64,000 nt of DNA. Source: Lepiota brunneoincarnata. Lineage: Eukaryota > Basidiomycota > Agaricomycetes > Agaricales > Agaricaceae. How positions within the stretch are numbered: the stretch's first letter is position 1; every line of letters starts with the position of its first letter. Below, one piece after another: positions 11,759 through 22,920 of the stretch. The stretch lies in assembly GCA_023014365.1 (NCBI GenBank), contig JAEBUN010000011.1:124001-188000 (forward strand). Direction: 5' to 3'. Position numbers and translations under genes: made by a program. Below the pieces are notes generated by a model. The model ran no database searches. It was not told the DNA's origin and saw only the letters and a list, made by a program, of their open reading frames with translations.

Positions 11759-12037
11759 TCACTGCATGACCTCATAACTGGTATTGTCAGCGACTACCAG
11801 AGCTCCGGGTATGACACGAACCATTTGGCGGATATGGTTATACAAGTGCTCCAAGGCCTGATCCCACGAGTACATCGCATGCCAGAGGAACGTCAGCAGG
11901 GGATCGCTAGATTCTTGGAACATCTTCTGCCAGTAGACGCTTTGTCCTGCAAAGGCAACATCAGCAACTCCCGATATTGGGTGAGAAATTGAGTGATGCA
12001 TTGTAGCTGCACATGGGACTTTGGTTATGCCAGCCAC
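11759..12037 (-). pseudogene. Fragment resembling Agaricomycete CorA-like membrane proteins
   Basis: A minus-strand frame of 92 codons contains 'SSDPLLTFLWHAMYSWDQAL' followed by EHLYNHI. The pattern W-x3-YxWDxALExLYxHI recalls a conserved stretch of lineage-specific CorA-like Mg2+ transporter-domain proteins in Agaricomycetes. Neither the GxN motif nor terminal transmembrane helices are found nearby. A further open frame lies downstream at 11491-11721. I infer a truncated, dead gene; an unrelated short gene is possible. Confidence 0.3.
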
Positions 12038-12747
12038 TATACACTGGAGGACAGGATGGGTATGAATCTCATGCCGGGTTCGATCATCGACATCTGAGCT
12101 CGAGGCTGCTTGTTTGGTTTCTTGTTCGCTAAATTCCAGTCAACAAGTGCACTTCAGAAAGGGGTATTTGCACTGACTTGTCTACCAAGTGCTTGGTGCA
12201 AGCTTAAGTACCCTCCTTGCTGAATACCAAGGAGGGACTCGTATGCAAACTCCTCCAGCCAGATCCCTAGGGACCTGCCCCAAAGCCCCCCGCCACAGCC
12301 CACACACCCCTGGCCCACCGCTGGTCCAAGGGCTATGTTTACACCTTTTCACAATGCGTTCTTGACCCATGGCTGCGAACGAGCTGCCGGTTGAAGGTCG
12401 CTGCTGCATGAATACCCCATAGGGAAGCCAGTGACAAAGTTGGTGCTGCAAATGTCGCAAGGATAGTCCTGTGTATCATTTTTAGTGTCATAAAATGCCT
12501 GGAAGCTATTATCTTCACCTCAAGACGTAAGCCAGGCCAGCGACATCCATCTATCGGTCCAACTGCCTGGATGTTACCCTGCAAACAAGCGTAGGGTCAC
12601 ATGTCACTCGGAATTTCGGCCTTGGCGATGATTTGGCAGCACGCCAGGTTTCTCTCTGCACACCTCAGGTCTGATAACGGCCTTTCACCCCAGCCCACCT
12701 CCCCCACCCCTCTACCAGAGCTCGCCACCCCAGTCCCCAGGAGCTGC

Positions 12748-12810
12748 CAGCACTGTCCTCGAGCATCTCAGCACTGTCCGCAAGCATCTCAGCACTGTCC
12801 TCGAGCATCT
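12748..12810 (+). repeat. 21-bp tandem repeat, three copies
   Basis: The unit cagcactgtcctcgagcatct occurs at 12748-12768, 12769-12789 (with ccgcaag in place of cctcgag) and 12790-12810. Copy number may vary between strains. Confidence 0.9.
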
Positions 12811-13496
12811 CATAGACTTTGACCGGTCTGAGGAGGAACAGAGACATGTATGTACAATATACGTATGCTTAGGAAGGCCACAAATCAGTACAGTTACCAC
12901 CGGCCCTGCGCAGAGACACCACCACCCCTCCCCATTCCTCCCTGGGTCCACCAGCAGTACCTCGATAAGGACGTCAAGACTCTAGGTCATACCTGCCTAC
13001 TCTGCCTAGGTGAGTCATCACCCCTTCACCTTGTGGAATTTCTGCTGAAACAAACGTGGAACATCAGGTCCCCTACAGGACCTGAGTCTATCTCACCGTT
13101 CACGATCTACGCCCCTCCCGCCTTGGGCACTCAAGTCATCTGCATCTGGTCAGGTACCTTGATCTATCCACACCCTATCTGCTCTGCAGGCCCCTCTCGT
13201 CCCTCATCCCATCAGCTTTGGTCGCTTTTCTGTTGATCCGGATCTTCTCCGACCAGGGCAATGTCTTGATCATTCATTTGACCATCCTCAATAAGCCTTG
13301 ACTGACAGCAATCTTGCACCATATTCCTGCTCAGAGGATGGACTTGCCAACTGCATTGCACGGTCTATTGGGGTGTACTCTCGAAGTGACCTCGGCAGTT
13401 TGGCCGTTGTGAGGCAAGTCCACTGAGTTTGGCGATACCCCTTGGAATGGCCATTTTCTCGCAAAGTACTTGTGATGTACTGGTAACGCGTGGCAC

Positions 13497-13757
13497 ATGG
13501 GTGGGCCTACAGAGGTCTATGATACTGAGCTCGCTGGCCTCACTGTGGACCTTCACTGTACAGCCAACTCCGGGCATGGTTGGGTTCGAATTCTAGCAAT
13601 CCATTTGCCCGCCGGAGCGCCGACACGTCGTGAGCTCAATCTGCATGCCCTCCGGCCTCACAAGCCTCAGTCTCGCCCAGTGGTGGAGGGACATAATAGC
13701 GAAGGAGGGCATAGTGTGTATGGAGATCGGTACCAGTCGAAAAACCATATTTGAGTT
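13497..13757 (+). pseudogene. RNase H-like relic of a retroelement
   Basis: The short frame starts 'MGGPTEVYDTELAGLTVDL'. This resembles the (A)EVYDAELAGL block at the second catalytic position of RNase H domains at the C-terminal end of fungal LINE or LTR polyproteins. Upstream DNA (13330-13490) shows no intact frame. Probably an eroded retrotransposon fragment; low certainty because only one motif is visible. Confidence 0.35.
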
Positions 13758-14534
13758 TGAGTGAGTTTTTCGTCTATCATACATTAACCTTCATCATCAT
13801 TTCGGTTGCTCTTTATCTCCCAGCTCCCAAACATCCGGCTGTCCCTCTCGTGGAGTGTTGTTTTCACTCGGTTCAAGTGGTCACCGCCCGTACCTTCTGC
13901 CGTAGAGCAACACTTTGTCATCCCTCCTGATCCCTGCGACAGCAGTACCACTGTGCTACACCAAAGTTCTTTCAGCCCTCTTATCCACGGGTTTCCGCTT
14001 TCCCGCTCATCCTTTGTCGTTCCCGCTGTGGTCCTGGCCCAAACTCACCCAAGCTTGCTGGCACTCCATATCTGGCATGGCCACTGCCCGTTACTCACGG
14101 AATGGGACTCTCCTTCCCATGGCTTCAACTCGTTTGACCACCTTCCCAATGGTAACCATCGAGGAAGCAACCACAGGTGGACGTGGCACCATGGATGATA
14201 CCAAAGAAATCCACGACTCGTTGGTTTATGGATGCACTGGATTCGACCGACCAACACATGTGGTCATGTCATGGAAGTGGCAGATAACCTATGCCATTCC
14301 CCTTTCTTTTTCTATCCTTTCCCGGCATGTGCTACTCACCTCCATCAAAGTTTTCGTCACTTGTCTTTCCCCAACTATTATTTCCCCATACATAAACTTT
14401 GTCTCCTCATAGTATAAAAACTAGCCAGAAACATGCATCACAAGGTAGAGAAATATACCCCTCTCATCTACAAGCTATTGAAGTCCTCATTGCTGTTGCG
14501 TGATTGTCCCACAAAGTCATGTGCCCAAATCCAT

Positions 14535-14632
14535 CGCGTCATGTCGCGTCCCGTCGCGTCCCGTCGTGTCATGTTGTGTTGTGTTGTGTTGTGTTGTGTC
14601 GCGTTGCATTTCATCACCTTACATTACATTAC
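14535..14632 (+). repeat. CGTCG/TGTTG microsatellite
   Basis: Degenerate five-base repeats run from gtcatgtcgcgtcccgtcgcg into an uninterrupted gttgtgttgtgttgtgttg tract, then into catta/cacttca repeats. It lies about 30 bp upstream of the recombinase-like gene's ATG, so it falls in its promoter or 5' leader. Confidence 0.85.
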
Positions 14633-14659
14633 ACTTCACCTCTCACCACCCATACCAGC

Positions 14660-17600
14660 ATGTCTACAGCACAAGCCTGCCCAAACAACTGTGGTACCCT
14701 ATCGGCAAACCCCAAGGAGCATGCTGCTCACCTCCAACTCTGCAATCTGGTCTGTGCCATGCCTCTTGCCTCATTCTTTTATTATTATTATTTATTTCCC
14801 CCCCACTAGGTAACTGCCAATGGTTCAGATGCCCATGCCTCCCAACTTCTTGACCAGCTCGTAGCAACCCCTCCAGTCCCCCCTCCAGCTGTCAGTGGTG
14901 CTCTAACCCGTCCCTGCAAGCACTGCAAGTTGGAAGTGCCAATGAATACAGCTGAACGCAGAGCACATATCCGTTTTTGCAAAAAAAGTGTCCAGGTCAC
15001 ATTCTTGAGCATCACTTTCACCCTCTGCAGGGCGGCAGATGGTGTCTTCTATTGCTTGTGTGCTGATCCCCAATGCAAGCGGTCACAAGTGAGCACCCAG
15101 TCCATGACCAATCATGCTGCAAAGGGCTTCCGCTGGCTTGGAGCGGTCGAATATGGTCAGAAGATTACTGTTGAATATCAGGAGGCACACAAGATCCGTC
15201 TCCAGTTGGGTGCCCCTGCAGTTTCCATCTCCACTTCTGCCACCACTCCTGTCGCTCCTAACCCCTCCTCCCCCTCCTCCCCCTCTGCTTCCACTGCTTC
15301 TGCAATTCCTGCTCCTGCCCCTATGCTCTCTAGTAACACTTCCACTACCAGCACCGGCAGTTCCCCTGTGCTGATGCTGACAGCTGCTTGCTCTCCCTCC
15401 ACAGTTGCTGCTCCCCCCACAGCTCCTACCACTCCTCCTACAGCCACTCCTGCTATCGCAACCTCCAGCTCCCCATCCCCTCCTGAGTGGCCATCACCTG
15501 CTAACCTCCCCTCCATGGCCTCCTCATCTGTTACCCTTTCCCTGGCTCCCACTCCCACTCCTGCTCCCACCCCTGCTCCTGTTCTGGCTGCCTGGCCTGA
15601 ACCTGATGAAGAGGTATGTTTTTCCATGCTAATAATCCCTGTATCCCCAAAAATGCTTATTTGACTCAAGTCCAGCATTGTTGCCACTACTTCCAGTCAC
15701 TACCTCCCTAACAAAACCCACAAAACCCACTTGCAGCATGGGCACACTGCAGAGTCCTACTATCCAGGCTCACCAAGCTCCTCTGACATCCAGGTCTTCA
15801 CGCACTTTCCTGCTCTGGGAATGCACATCCAGCTGCGGCTCAAGTGTTTTCTGTGCTTCAGATGTCATGTTGCCCTCGAGCCCACAGCAGCTGTAGTTCA
15901 TGCCCGCCAGCAACACCAGTTCAAAGGGCGCATTCCTCCCAAGAAGTTTGCTGCTGCTTGCCAGGAGCTAGGGCTCATTAAAAGGTTTTCTGAGGTAAAT
16001 GACCTCCTTTGCAGCAAGCCAGAAGCCTTCTCTGGTCTTCGAATGTACAAGCGTGCCCTTCTCTGCACTGTTCAGGATTGTGGACGTTCAATGACTAAGT
16101 ATGATTCAATCAGATCCCACTATCGCATAGCCCACAAAGGCTCACCCATACCTGAAGCCTGGCCTGAAGTTTGTGTTCAGCGTCTTGCTAATGGATCATC
16201 AAAAACGTATTTCCTAGTAAAACCCCCCCTCCAGCAGAATGCTCCAGCCATTCCGAATATTACCACCTGGATAGAGGCTGCAGAGAAGCAACTAGCTGAC
16301 ATTGTCACCCCACCCTTGATGACAAGCTCTGACCCCCGAGACCTTACTCCCTGGCTGCAAACCACAAACTGGCCAGACCATGTTGGCCAACATGATCCCA
16401 AGTTCCTCCGCAGTCTGATCCTGCCACCTACACCAGAAGAGTTTCCAAACCTTCAAAAAGCAGTTTTGCTGTGCTTCCAGGAAGCAGTTGCCTACATCAA
16501 AGATACACCAGTCCTTGTTCTGCAGAAGCTAATCTCAGGTAATCCTGAAAAGGAGTAAGTGAAGTATCTTTCTGCCAAGCTTCTTCCCCTGACTCATTTA
16601 CTTTCCCCCTAGTGGAATCTCCAATAATATTTTAAAAGAGCACCAGGAAAAAGACAAGACCCTTTGCAAGTATGCTGTGGAACCCACCCGACTGCTAGCC
16701 TTTCTCATGCGAGACAAGGGTGACTATCAGCTATGTTTGCCAGCTTCAACCACCCGTCTCCTCAAAGCCCTCCAGCGACTCCCCCCTGATGCTCCAATTT
16801 CTGACCATGTTAAGGCTGTCCATAAGCTTTTACTCAACCTCTGGACCCAGAAGTGGCAGAAGAGCCCTGAAAATTCAATTGGTGATCCAACCCTGTGCTG
16901 CCTTGCACTTTCATCCATCAGGGAAGACCTTTCATGGGCAGCTCCCAACAGGGTGACCTCTACCATCAACAAGTTCCGCTATTGCCTCCGCCTCACCATT
17001 CTCCGGGAATGCTACCAGGCCTCAGCTGGCGTTGAGGAGGCTCAGGAGAGGCTCAAGAAGTGGCATGTGGAGAAAGTGGAGTCTACTTTCAATAGCCTTT
17101 CTACCCTTCTCCATATTGGTTCTTCCATTGCTTACTCAACGCTCAGCCTACCCACCGTTTTCTGGTCAGATGAGGACAACCACAGTGAACTGATCTACAA
17201 AGGAGATCGAGTCACCACCCAGAGCTTGCAGAAAATGGCGCAGAACCTCCATCAGGATGCTTACAGGCTCTTCAAAGAACGCGTCCTTCTCAATCTTCCT
17301 CTGAGGGCTAACTATACCAATGTGGCCGACAATCTCTCTGACCAGTCACCTGGCTACTCATTCATCATGGACCACAGGAATCCCTCCCTTCCCCAACCAC
17401 GGCTTCTTATCAAAGCCATTCTGGAGGACCAGAAGCTCCAGAAGGAGTTTATTTTTGGATATGCTCCAGATGGCAAGCCTATGTGGAGGATGGATAGTCT
17501 ATCAAAGTGGCTAGACGCATATGCTGAATACCACCAAACCATCATGGCCTGTGTGGAAGTCATGTCAGGCTCTCCAAGCCGGGGGACAGAGCTAACCTGT

Positions 17601-18913
17601 ATCCAATACCGCAACACTGCCCTCCGTCCACGTGGACTTTACATGTTCGACCGGTCCCTTGCTATCGTGTGCCAGTACAACAAGACCAGCTCCATATCAG
17701 GCAGTGACAAGGTCATTCCCCACGCCCTCGATGCCATCACTGCTGATTTTATCATGCAAGACCTTGCTATTGCTTGCCCATTTGCTTTGCTGGCTGCAAG
17801 CCTCCTTTACCCTGAGGATGAAGCAGCAGTTCGCTACTACCACACTCATCTGTTTGTCAACCATGACCGGCTTTTCAAGACCCAGGATTTGAGTGACATT
17901 CTAAAGAAAGCAACCGGACGGGCGATTGGAGTTGAATTCGGTATCCAGGACTACCGCCACATTGCTATTGCCTTTCGTCGGGTCTATTGCCAGGAATTCG
18001 ACGGGCTGATCCAGGCAAATGGGCAGGACTCTATTGGAGCTCTCCAGGCTGGCCACAATCGAGCCACAGAAAACCGTGTCTATGCTGTTTCTGGGAATTA
18101 TCTGGCAGGGGTGGCAGAAGATATTGTTCCGCTCTTCCTTCATGCAAGTACCAAGTGCCAGATCTTCCTGCAGGTTCCTGTTGGTGGCCAATTCTTGTCC
18201 TACTCCCTGCTAGCAGACCCCGCCGTTCTCCAGCAGCATCTTGTATCTCCAAAAAAATCATCCCTTTGTCCTTGCAAAGAGGAGCTTCAGAGGTGCTTTA
18301 ACCTCTACCGATGCCGTTGCCAGATGGCCCACCCTACCTCTGACCTCCAGAGATCCTCACCCCGCGAACACCAAGGCTCATTGGTGTACCAAGCTTCCAA
18401 GGGAAAGAGTAGGCAGAAAAAAGGCAACCACAAAAATCGGGGTAGTGGAATAGACGGGGATGAGGGCAGCAACTATGATCAAGGTCTGACCGATGAGGAT
18501 GTTGAGAGCATGGTGGATTTTGGGGGTGATGAGAATGAGGATGAGGATGAGGATGAAGATGGGGAGGGTGATGAGAACGAGGATGAGGATGAAGATGGGG
18601 AGGGTGATGAGAACGAGGATGAGAATGAAGATAGGGAGGGCAATGAGGGGAATGGGGCCGATGATATGGATGACAAAGGTGATGAGGGCAATGAAGGTTG
18701 CAGAGATGGTATTGGTGAGGGCGGTGTAGGGGAGGAAGATGAGGATAGTATGGACAATGAAGGGGATGAAGGGGATAAAAGCAATGGGGATGGTGATAGT
18801 GATGTTGAAAGTGATGAAGGTGACAAGGACGATACCAGTGAAGATGGGGGTGGGGCTGGTATCGGAGGGAGGGATGGGGGAGATGAAGGGAGGGATGAGG
18901 GGGTTAGCGGAGG

Positions 18914-18964
<51 letters not shown>

Positions 18965-19319
18965 CGATGGTGGCAACAGTGGCGATGGTGTTAGACAGGA
19001 GGGAGATGGTGGGGGGGAAGGACGTAGGAGGGGAGCAACCGTGGGCCAAAACAAGAGCGGTGGAAGCATGGTTGGCCCGGGCAAGGATTCCAATAAGGGC
19101 TATGCTGCTAGTATCGGGTCCACGCACCACAGCCACAGGGCAACACCAGGAGGAAGAAACAGGAGGGAGCACCAAGCACCCAAGCAGAGGGCTTGCCTGG
19201 AACCTGCGGGCCATTCGTCCTTGCTAGGTTGGGTGATCCGCCAGCCTAAGAGGGGGAGAGAATCTCCGGATCCCCCTGACATGGCTAGCGGAAGGAGAAA
19301 GAGAGTTCAGACAAGCTGA
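14660..19319 (+). CDS. Zinc-finger plus tyrosine-recombinase-like protein with acidic tail
   Basis: Four exons (14660-14749, 14810-15613, 15737-16554, 16613-19319) join in frame to give about 1472 residues. The N-terminal half has Cys/His modules: C-x3-C near 7, CKHCKLE...H-x3-C near 75-95, CFLCFRC...H-x4-H near 334-355, and a C2H2 finger C-x4-C-x12-H-x4-H near 408-430. A Pro/Ser/Thr/Ala linker lies between them. From about 570 the protein is helical and carries residues in tyrosine-recombinase order: R894 in SRGTEL, K928 in YNKTSS, QDYRH with R1019, H1052 in AGHNRATENRVY and Y1061, nine residues after that His. The usual box II His is Gln (Q1016). The tail is Asp/Glu/Gly-rich with a poly-Asp run, then basic. 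The N-terminal zinc modules recall DUF3505 (OrsD-like) domains. Likely nuclear DNA breaking-joining enzyme, possibly the recombinase of a mobile element. Confidence 0.75.
18918..18968 (+). repeat. (GAT)n trinucleotide repeat encoding poly-Asp
   Basis: About 16 consecutive GAT codons lie within the acidic tail of the recombinase-like gene. A longer GATGAGGATGAG/GGGGAGGGTGATGAGAACG repeat precedes it (18525-18640). Prone to length variation. Confidence 0.92.
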
Positions 19320-19839
19320 GGCTCTCAGGACAACCTAGCTTCCCCTTCTGCGATCTGACCAGTGCAGAGAACTGGATAGGTTTCAGGGAGCGGAGGAATT
19401 GAGGGTGAGGGCAAGGGAGACGACAACAGGAACAGTAAGTAGCAAGACCGGCAGTTTTGACTCTTGCTAGTTTTAGTGTGACCCTCCTACGAAAACAAGT
19501 ACTTTGTAAATGGCCTTTTTCTTTGATGATACACCCACATATATTGAGGCTATAGCGTGAACCAGTAGATCCAACAAAGGCCATAGGCTTAGATGATCCT
19601 GGATCGCGGTGAGCACAGCTTAATTCAACAAGGTGATATTGCACAACACACCAGCAAGGTAAACCATCCCCTTGAGCCATTCGCTGCCCAACCCCCAATC
19701 GGGCATGTTCAAGTCCCCCCTTGCACTCTCATCCAGTACAAGCCGGTTCTATATTCGAAAAGGTGGTTAAGACAGTAGGATCTTATAGTATAGAGCTAGA
19801 TCGCAAGAAAGATAGGCAGGCTTGAATATTTACTTAGGA

Positions 19840-20070
19840 ACAGGGGGAACTACAGCTAGCGAGGTGCTCCAGCACCCAGATTCATGCTACGGGTTCAATT
19901 AGAATATGTCATTGAACGAAGGGAATGGGTATCTATGGACACAAAGGAGAGGACTATGCTAGAGGAGGGGGGTATTGTGCCACCAGGAGCGACAATGCCT
20001 CAGAGGTGGAGACGTGTCGGTGCGGTGGGACAATGGTGAGGAGGGAGCATGTGCGCAAGCATATTTCCTC
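19840..20070 (+). repeat. Dispersed repeat shared with 63390-63640
   Basis: Collinear matches include ctacagctagcgaggtgctc with ctactggctagcgagttgct, tagaatatg with tagaatatg, attgtgccaccaggag with attgtgccaccggaag, and gtgcgcaagcatatttcctccc with gtgcgaaggcatgtcccctccc. Both copies are on the same strand. Here it lies ~520 bp after the stop of the recombinase-like gene. Confidence 0.6.
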
Positions 20071-21126
20071 CCTCACAGCCCAGAGTGCAACATCGCACAA
20101 CGTGAGGGGTGCCCAAGAACCTCATATTCCTGCAAGGGACGGACTGTGAGAAGCAGTCAGCAGGTTTTTCTTTTCAAGAACAGGCCATGCACCAAATGAG
20201 ATTCAGAGGACATCAAAAGCAAGAGCGAAAACCCCTGGCCACGACCTGGAGGGAGCGCCGGCTGAGCATGGGCCTCCGGGAATTTCAAATACAGATGCGA
20301 GTGCTAGTGTAAATGTGGGCATGGTGACCAACAAGGTGATAGGGATGGCTAAATACGAAAGAGGGAAGGTTCACAGTGTTTCTGGGATATCAGAATATGA
20401 GGTCCTCACCGAATGATCCGTCCAGGAACCCCTAGATGAGACGTGGCCTGTAATTGTCAGTGCTCGAACATGTGAAGCATGCATCAAATGTCATTCTAGG
20501 AAGGTGAGCCAGAGAGAGAGTACGCACCAATTCTCAAGCCGTGTTCTAGGAGTCCGAAGATATAAGGCACAGGGCACCACATGTAAGCAACACTAGGGAG
20601 GTGCATACCAGGTGGCATCCTAGCAACCTCCAAACACACAACGCAGGCAGTAGCGTAGTTGAGAAAATATCACGATTGAAATTGACGGTCGCTGATCGCA
20701 AAGGGTCATACCGGGCCACAGTCCTGGAACCCCACGATATGTTCAGGCAAAAGAGCAAGAACAGAGCTTTCTGATGATATGAGCTTAGGGTAAATGAAAA
20801 TGCACAAATGCACAAATGCACAAACGCACACACCAAGGACGAGCCACGGAGACCCTCTCATGCTCCCGGTATACGCTGTCCAACAATCACTATTGCAAGG
20901 CCAGGAACCTGAGCGCCGAGGAGAATGCATTCTGTGTCTACTTGAGAAGGCCTATCCATGGTGCTATGGAATTCTTCAGCTACGGACGTGTGTTTGTTCA
21001 GTCTGCTCAACGTGCCATTCGATTATTGACCAAGATATTGACCAGATATGGAAGGTACGGATTTGTGAGAAAGCGGGAACAGGTGCGCGGCTATTTTCGA
21101 GAGTTTATTACCGTTGAGGTTCGACT

Positions 21127-21330
21127 TCAGGGCTGGCCAATGGATTCACGTGCTGGGGCAAATGTGATCCCAACACATGAGAGCTTGGCCAGCCCTGAGA
21201 AAATCGGTCATTCCGAGGGAAGTTCACTGGGCCCTTACAAACCCCCTCGGAACGATCAAATTCGCCAGCTTCTGCCTGATGAACCCCTCTTGGAATGGTG
21301 AAGCTGCCCGCTCACCCGCCCACCCCATCA
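21127..21330. repeat. Nested hairpins, MITE-like element
   Basis: A perfect 14-bp inverted repeat, TCAGGGCTGGCCAA (21127-21140) and TTGGCCAGCCCTGA (21185-21198), is followed at once by a second hairpin, tcattccgaggg ... ccctcggaacga. The second hairpin and its flank to about 21310 are the reverse complement of the 24.0-24.1 kb element (shared gttccgaggggg, taagggccca, ttccctcggaatg, gaagctgcccg). No coding capacity. Confidence 0.7.
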
Positions 21331-21569
21331 GAATGGCCAAATTTCTCAGAAATGAGCTCCGTAGCTTTACATGACCCGCAATCTTCTTCACCGTGCATTC
21401 ATTTCCTAGAGTGAGTAGCAGCACAGGGTCGCCGAACGCTCATTGATCATGGGAACATGTTATTGACATACCACCAGCAAAAGATGGTGCAACACAGACA
21501 GAGAAGAGGAACACATTGCTAAAGAAGAAGCGGACTGAACGAGCAGATCAAGGCGGATGCCATGCGTCA

Positions 21570-22920
21570 AATGCTGGTCAGAGAACAAGTCCCCCAAGTA
21601 GCAGCACAACCTCTGGTGAGCGTTCGCGACCTAGCAGACATCGCTCACGCTGATCTGACCGAACCGGTCGTCGCTGCAGTCGTAGCAGGAGCACAAGTCC
21701 CAGCGACAGGAGTCGGAGCCAGAGCCGTACAAGGACCCCTAGGACCAGGAGCAGCAGGAGCAGCAGGACTCGCAGGAGCAGCCGAGCTCGTAGAAGTAGC
21801 AGCCCAAGGACTCGCCGCTCCCATCGAAGTAGATCGCGCAGTTACTCCTCATCACGGAGCCCCATCTGTTATACCTTCAGTCCCATACTCAGACAGACCG
21901 CCTGTGGTCCATGCATGTTCAGGTTCCGACAGCTTCGACAATAGCTCCTGGGTCACCTAGACACCCTGACTTGCAACAAGCTCAACAGCAACCTGCAATT
22001 AACATTCAGCAGCCTCCTGGAGCACCACAACAACAGTTCCCCACCGCAATCCCTGGATTATCTGCTCCAGGCACCGCCTACCTACCACCTGGCTCTGTTG
22101 CTCCGGTGCCGCCCGTTATCATCCGTACTTCAAGATCATCCAGCAGGTCAAGGAGTTCAAGGACACGTCAGAGCTCGGGAAGAACCCGCCGGAGTTCAGG
22201 AAGGACACGGTCGCGGAGTATGTCAGAAAGCCCGCGCAGGAGGCGCTCGAGACAGCATAGGTCTCGATCACCCACTCGTTCCCGTTCTCGCTCTCCCCCC
22301 AATACTACCGAAGTTCTACAACCCCACCAACGCAAACGTCTGTGATCATCCACACGTCGCGTTCTCACTCCCATTCACCTTCACGCCACTCCCGATACGG
22401 TTATACCCCGGCGCAACCCATCCAACAGCCTCCCGTTATCATCCCCCAGCAGCCGATTACCTCGGGTCCACCAGTGCTAATTCCTCGTTCTTCGTTCGCC
22501 ATCGTATTCAAGCCGCAGCCATCGCACCCATAGACGCCATGGTAGTCGCAGTCGTAGTCCCTCTGCTCCTGTCATTATTCAGCAACCGACTCACCCCCCA
22601 CTTGGAGGGACTATTCCTATAGTTGTACCCCCAATTCCTTCCTCTCTCAAGCCCCCTCCCCCCCAATCACCATACCTGGTGGACAGTCGGTTCCCCAAGC
22701 TCCTCAACAACTTATTATTCTGCACTCTTCAGGTTCGCGCTGTTACTCCCATCACCCTTTCGACGGTCCCCTCAAAGCCAAGAAGCCATTCTAGATCCCT
22801 ATCACGGCAATATCGTTCCCGTTCCCCTTCACATTATCATGTCCCCCCCCCTGGAGAAGCTCACGTCATTCAAGAACTAGGTCAAGATCACCTCGTACGG
22901 TCGTCCTCGGTGACCCATAT
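21570..22920 (+). pseudogene. Arg/Ser-rich and Pro-rich protein remnant
   Basis: Three frames in succession encode the same kind of low-complexity protein. The first (about 21580-21900) is RS-rich, for example RSRSTSPSDRSRSQSRTRT. The second (21911-22345) is a Gln/Pro-rich then RS-rich segment ending SPTRSRSRSPP. The third (22342 on) reads SRSHSHSPSRHSRYGY then PIQQPPVIIPQQP. A later patch has RHGSRSRSPSAPVIIQQP. The first frame is broken by a TGA at 21651 where CGA (Arg) would fit the repeat. Frame changes elsewhere have no good splice sites. I read it as a decayed gene for an SR/proline-rich protein; an unusual multi-exon gene is the alternative. Confidence 0.5.

Larger units (their letters stand above)
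11305..14659. other. Decayed accessory segment
   Basis: No intact gene is supportable. It contains a minus-strand CorA-like fragment (11759-12037), a 21-bp tandem repeat (12748-12810), an RNase H-like relic (13497-13757) and a GTGTT-type microsatellite just upstream of the recombinase-like gene. Open frames between 13800 and 14420 overlap on both strands and I do not believe any of them. Confidence 0.5.
19320..21561. other. Non-coding accessory segment downstream of recombinase-like gene
   Basis: No gene is visible. 19840-20070 is homologous by eye to 63390-63640. 20795-20830 carries a short tandem of atgcacaa. Hairpin elements occupy 21127-21330. The segment may be the 3' part of a mobile element. 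Confidence 0.5.

Noticed and set aside
15178..15687. 169-codon minus-strand frame
   Set aside because: Gly/Ala/Glu-rich shadow of the Ser/Pro/Thr linker in the recombinase-like gene.
18378..19214. Long minus-strand open frames (about 200-280 codons) opposite the acidic tail
   Set aside because: They are poly-Ser/Pro or poly-Ile/Leu shadows of the GAT/GAG repeat on the coding strand.
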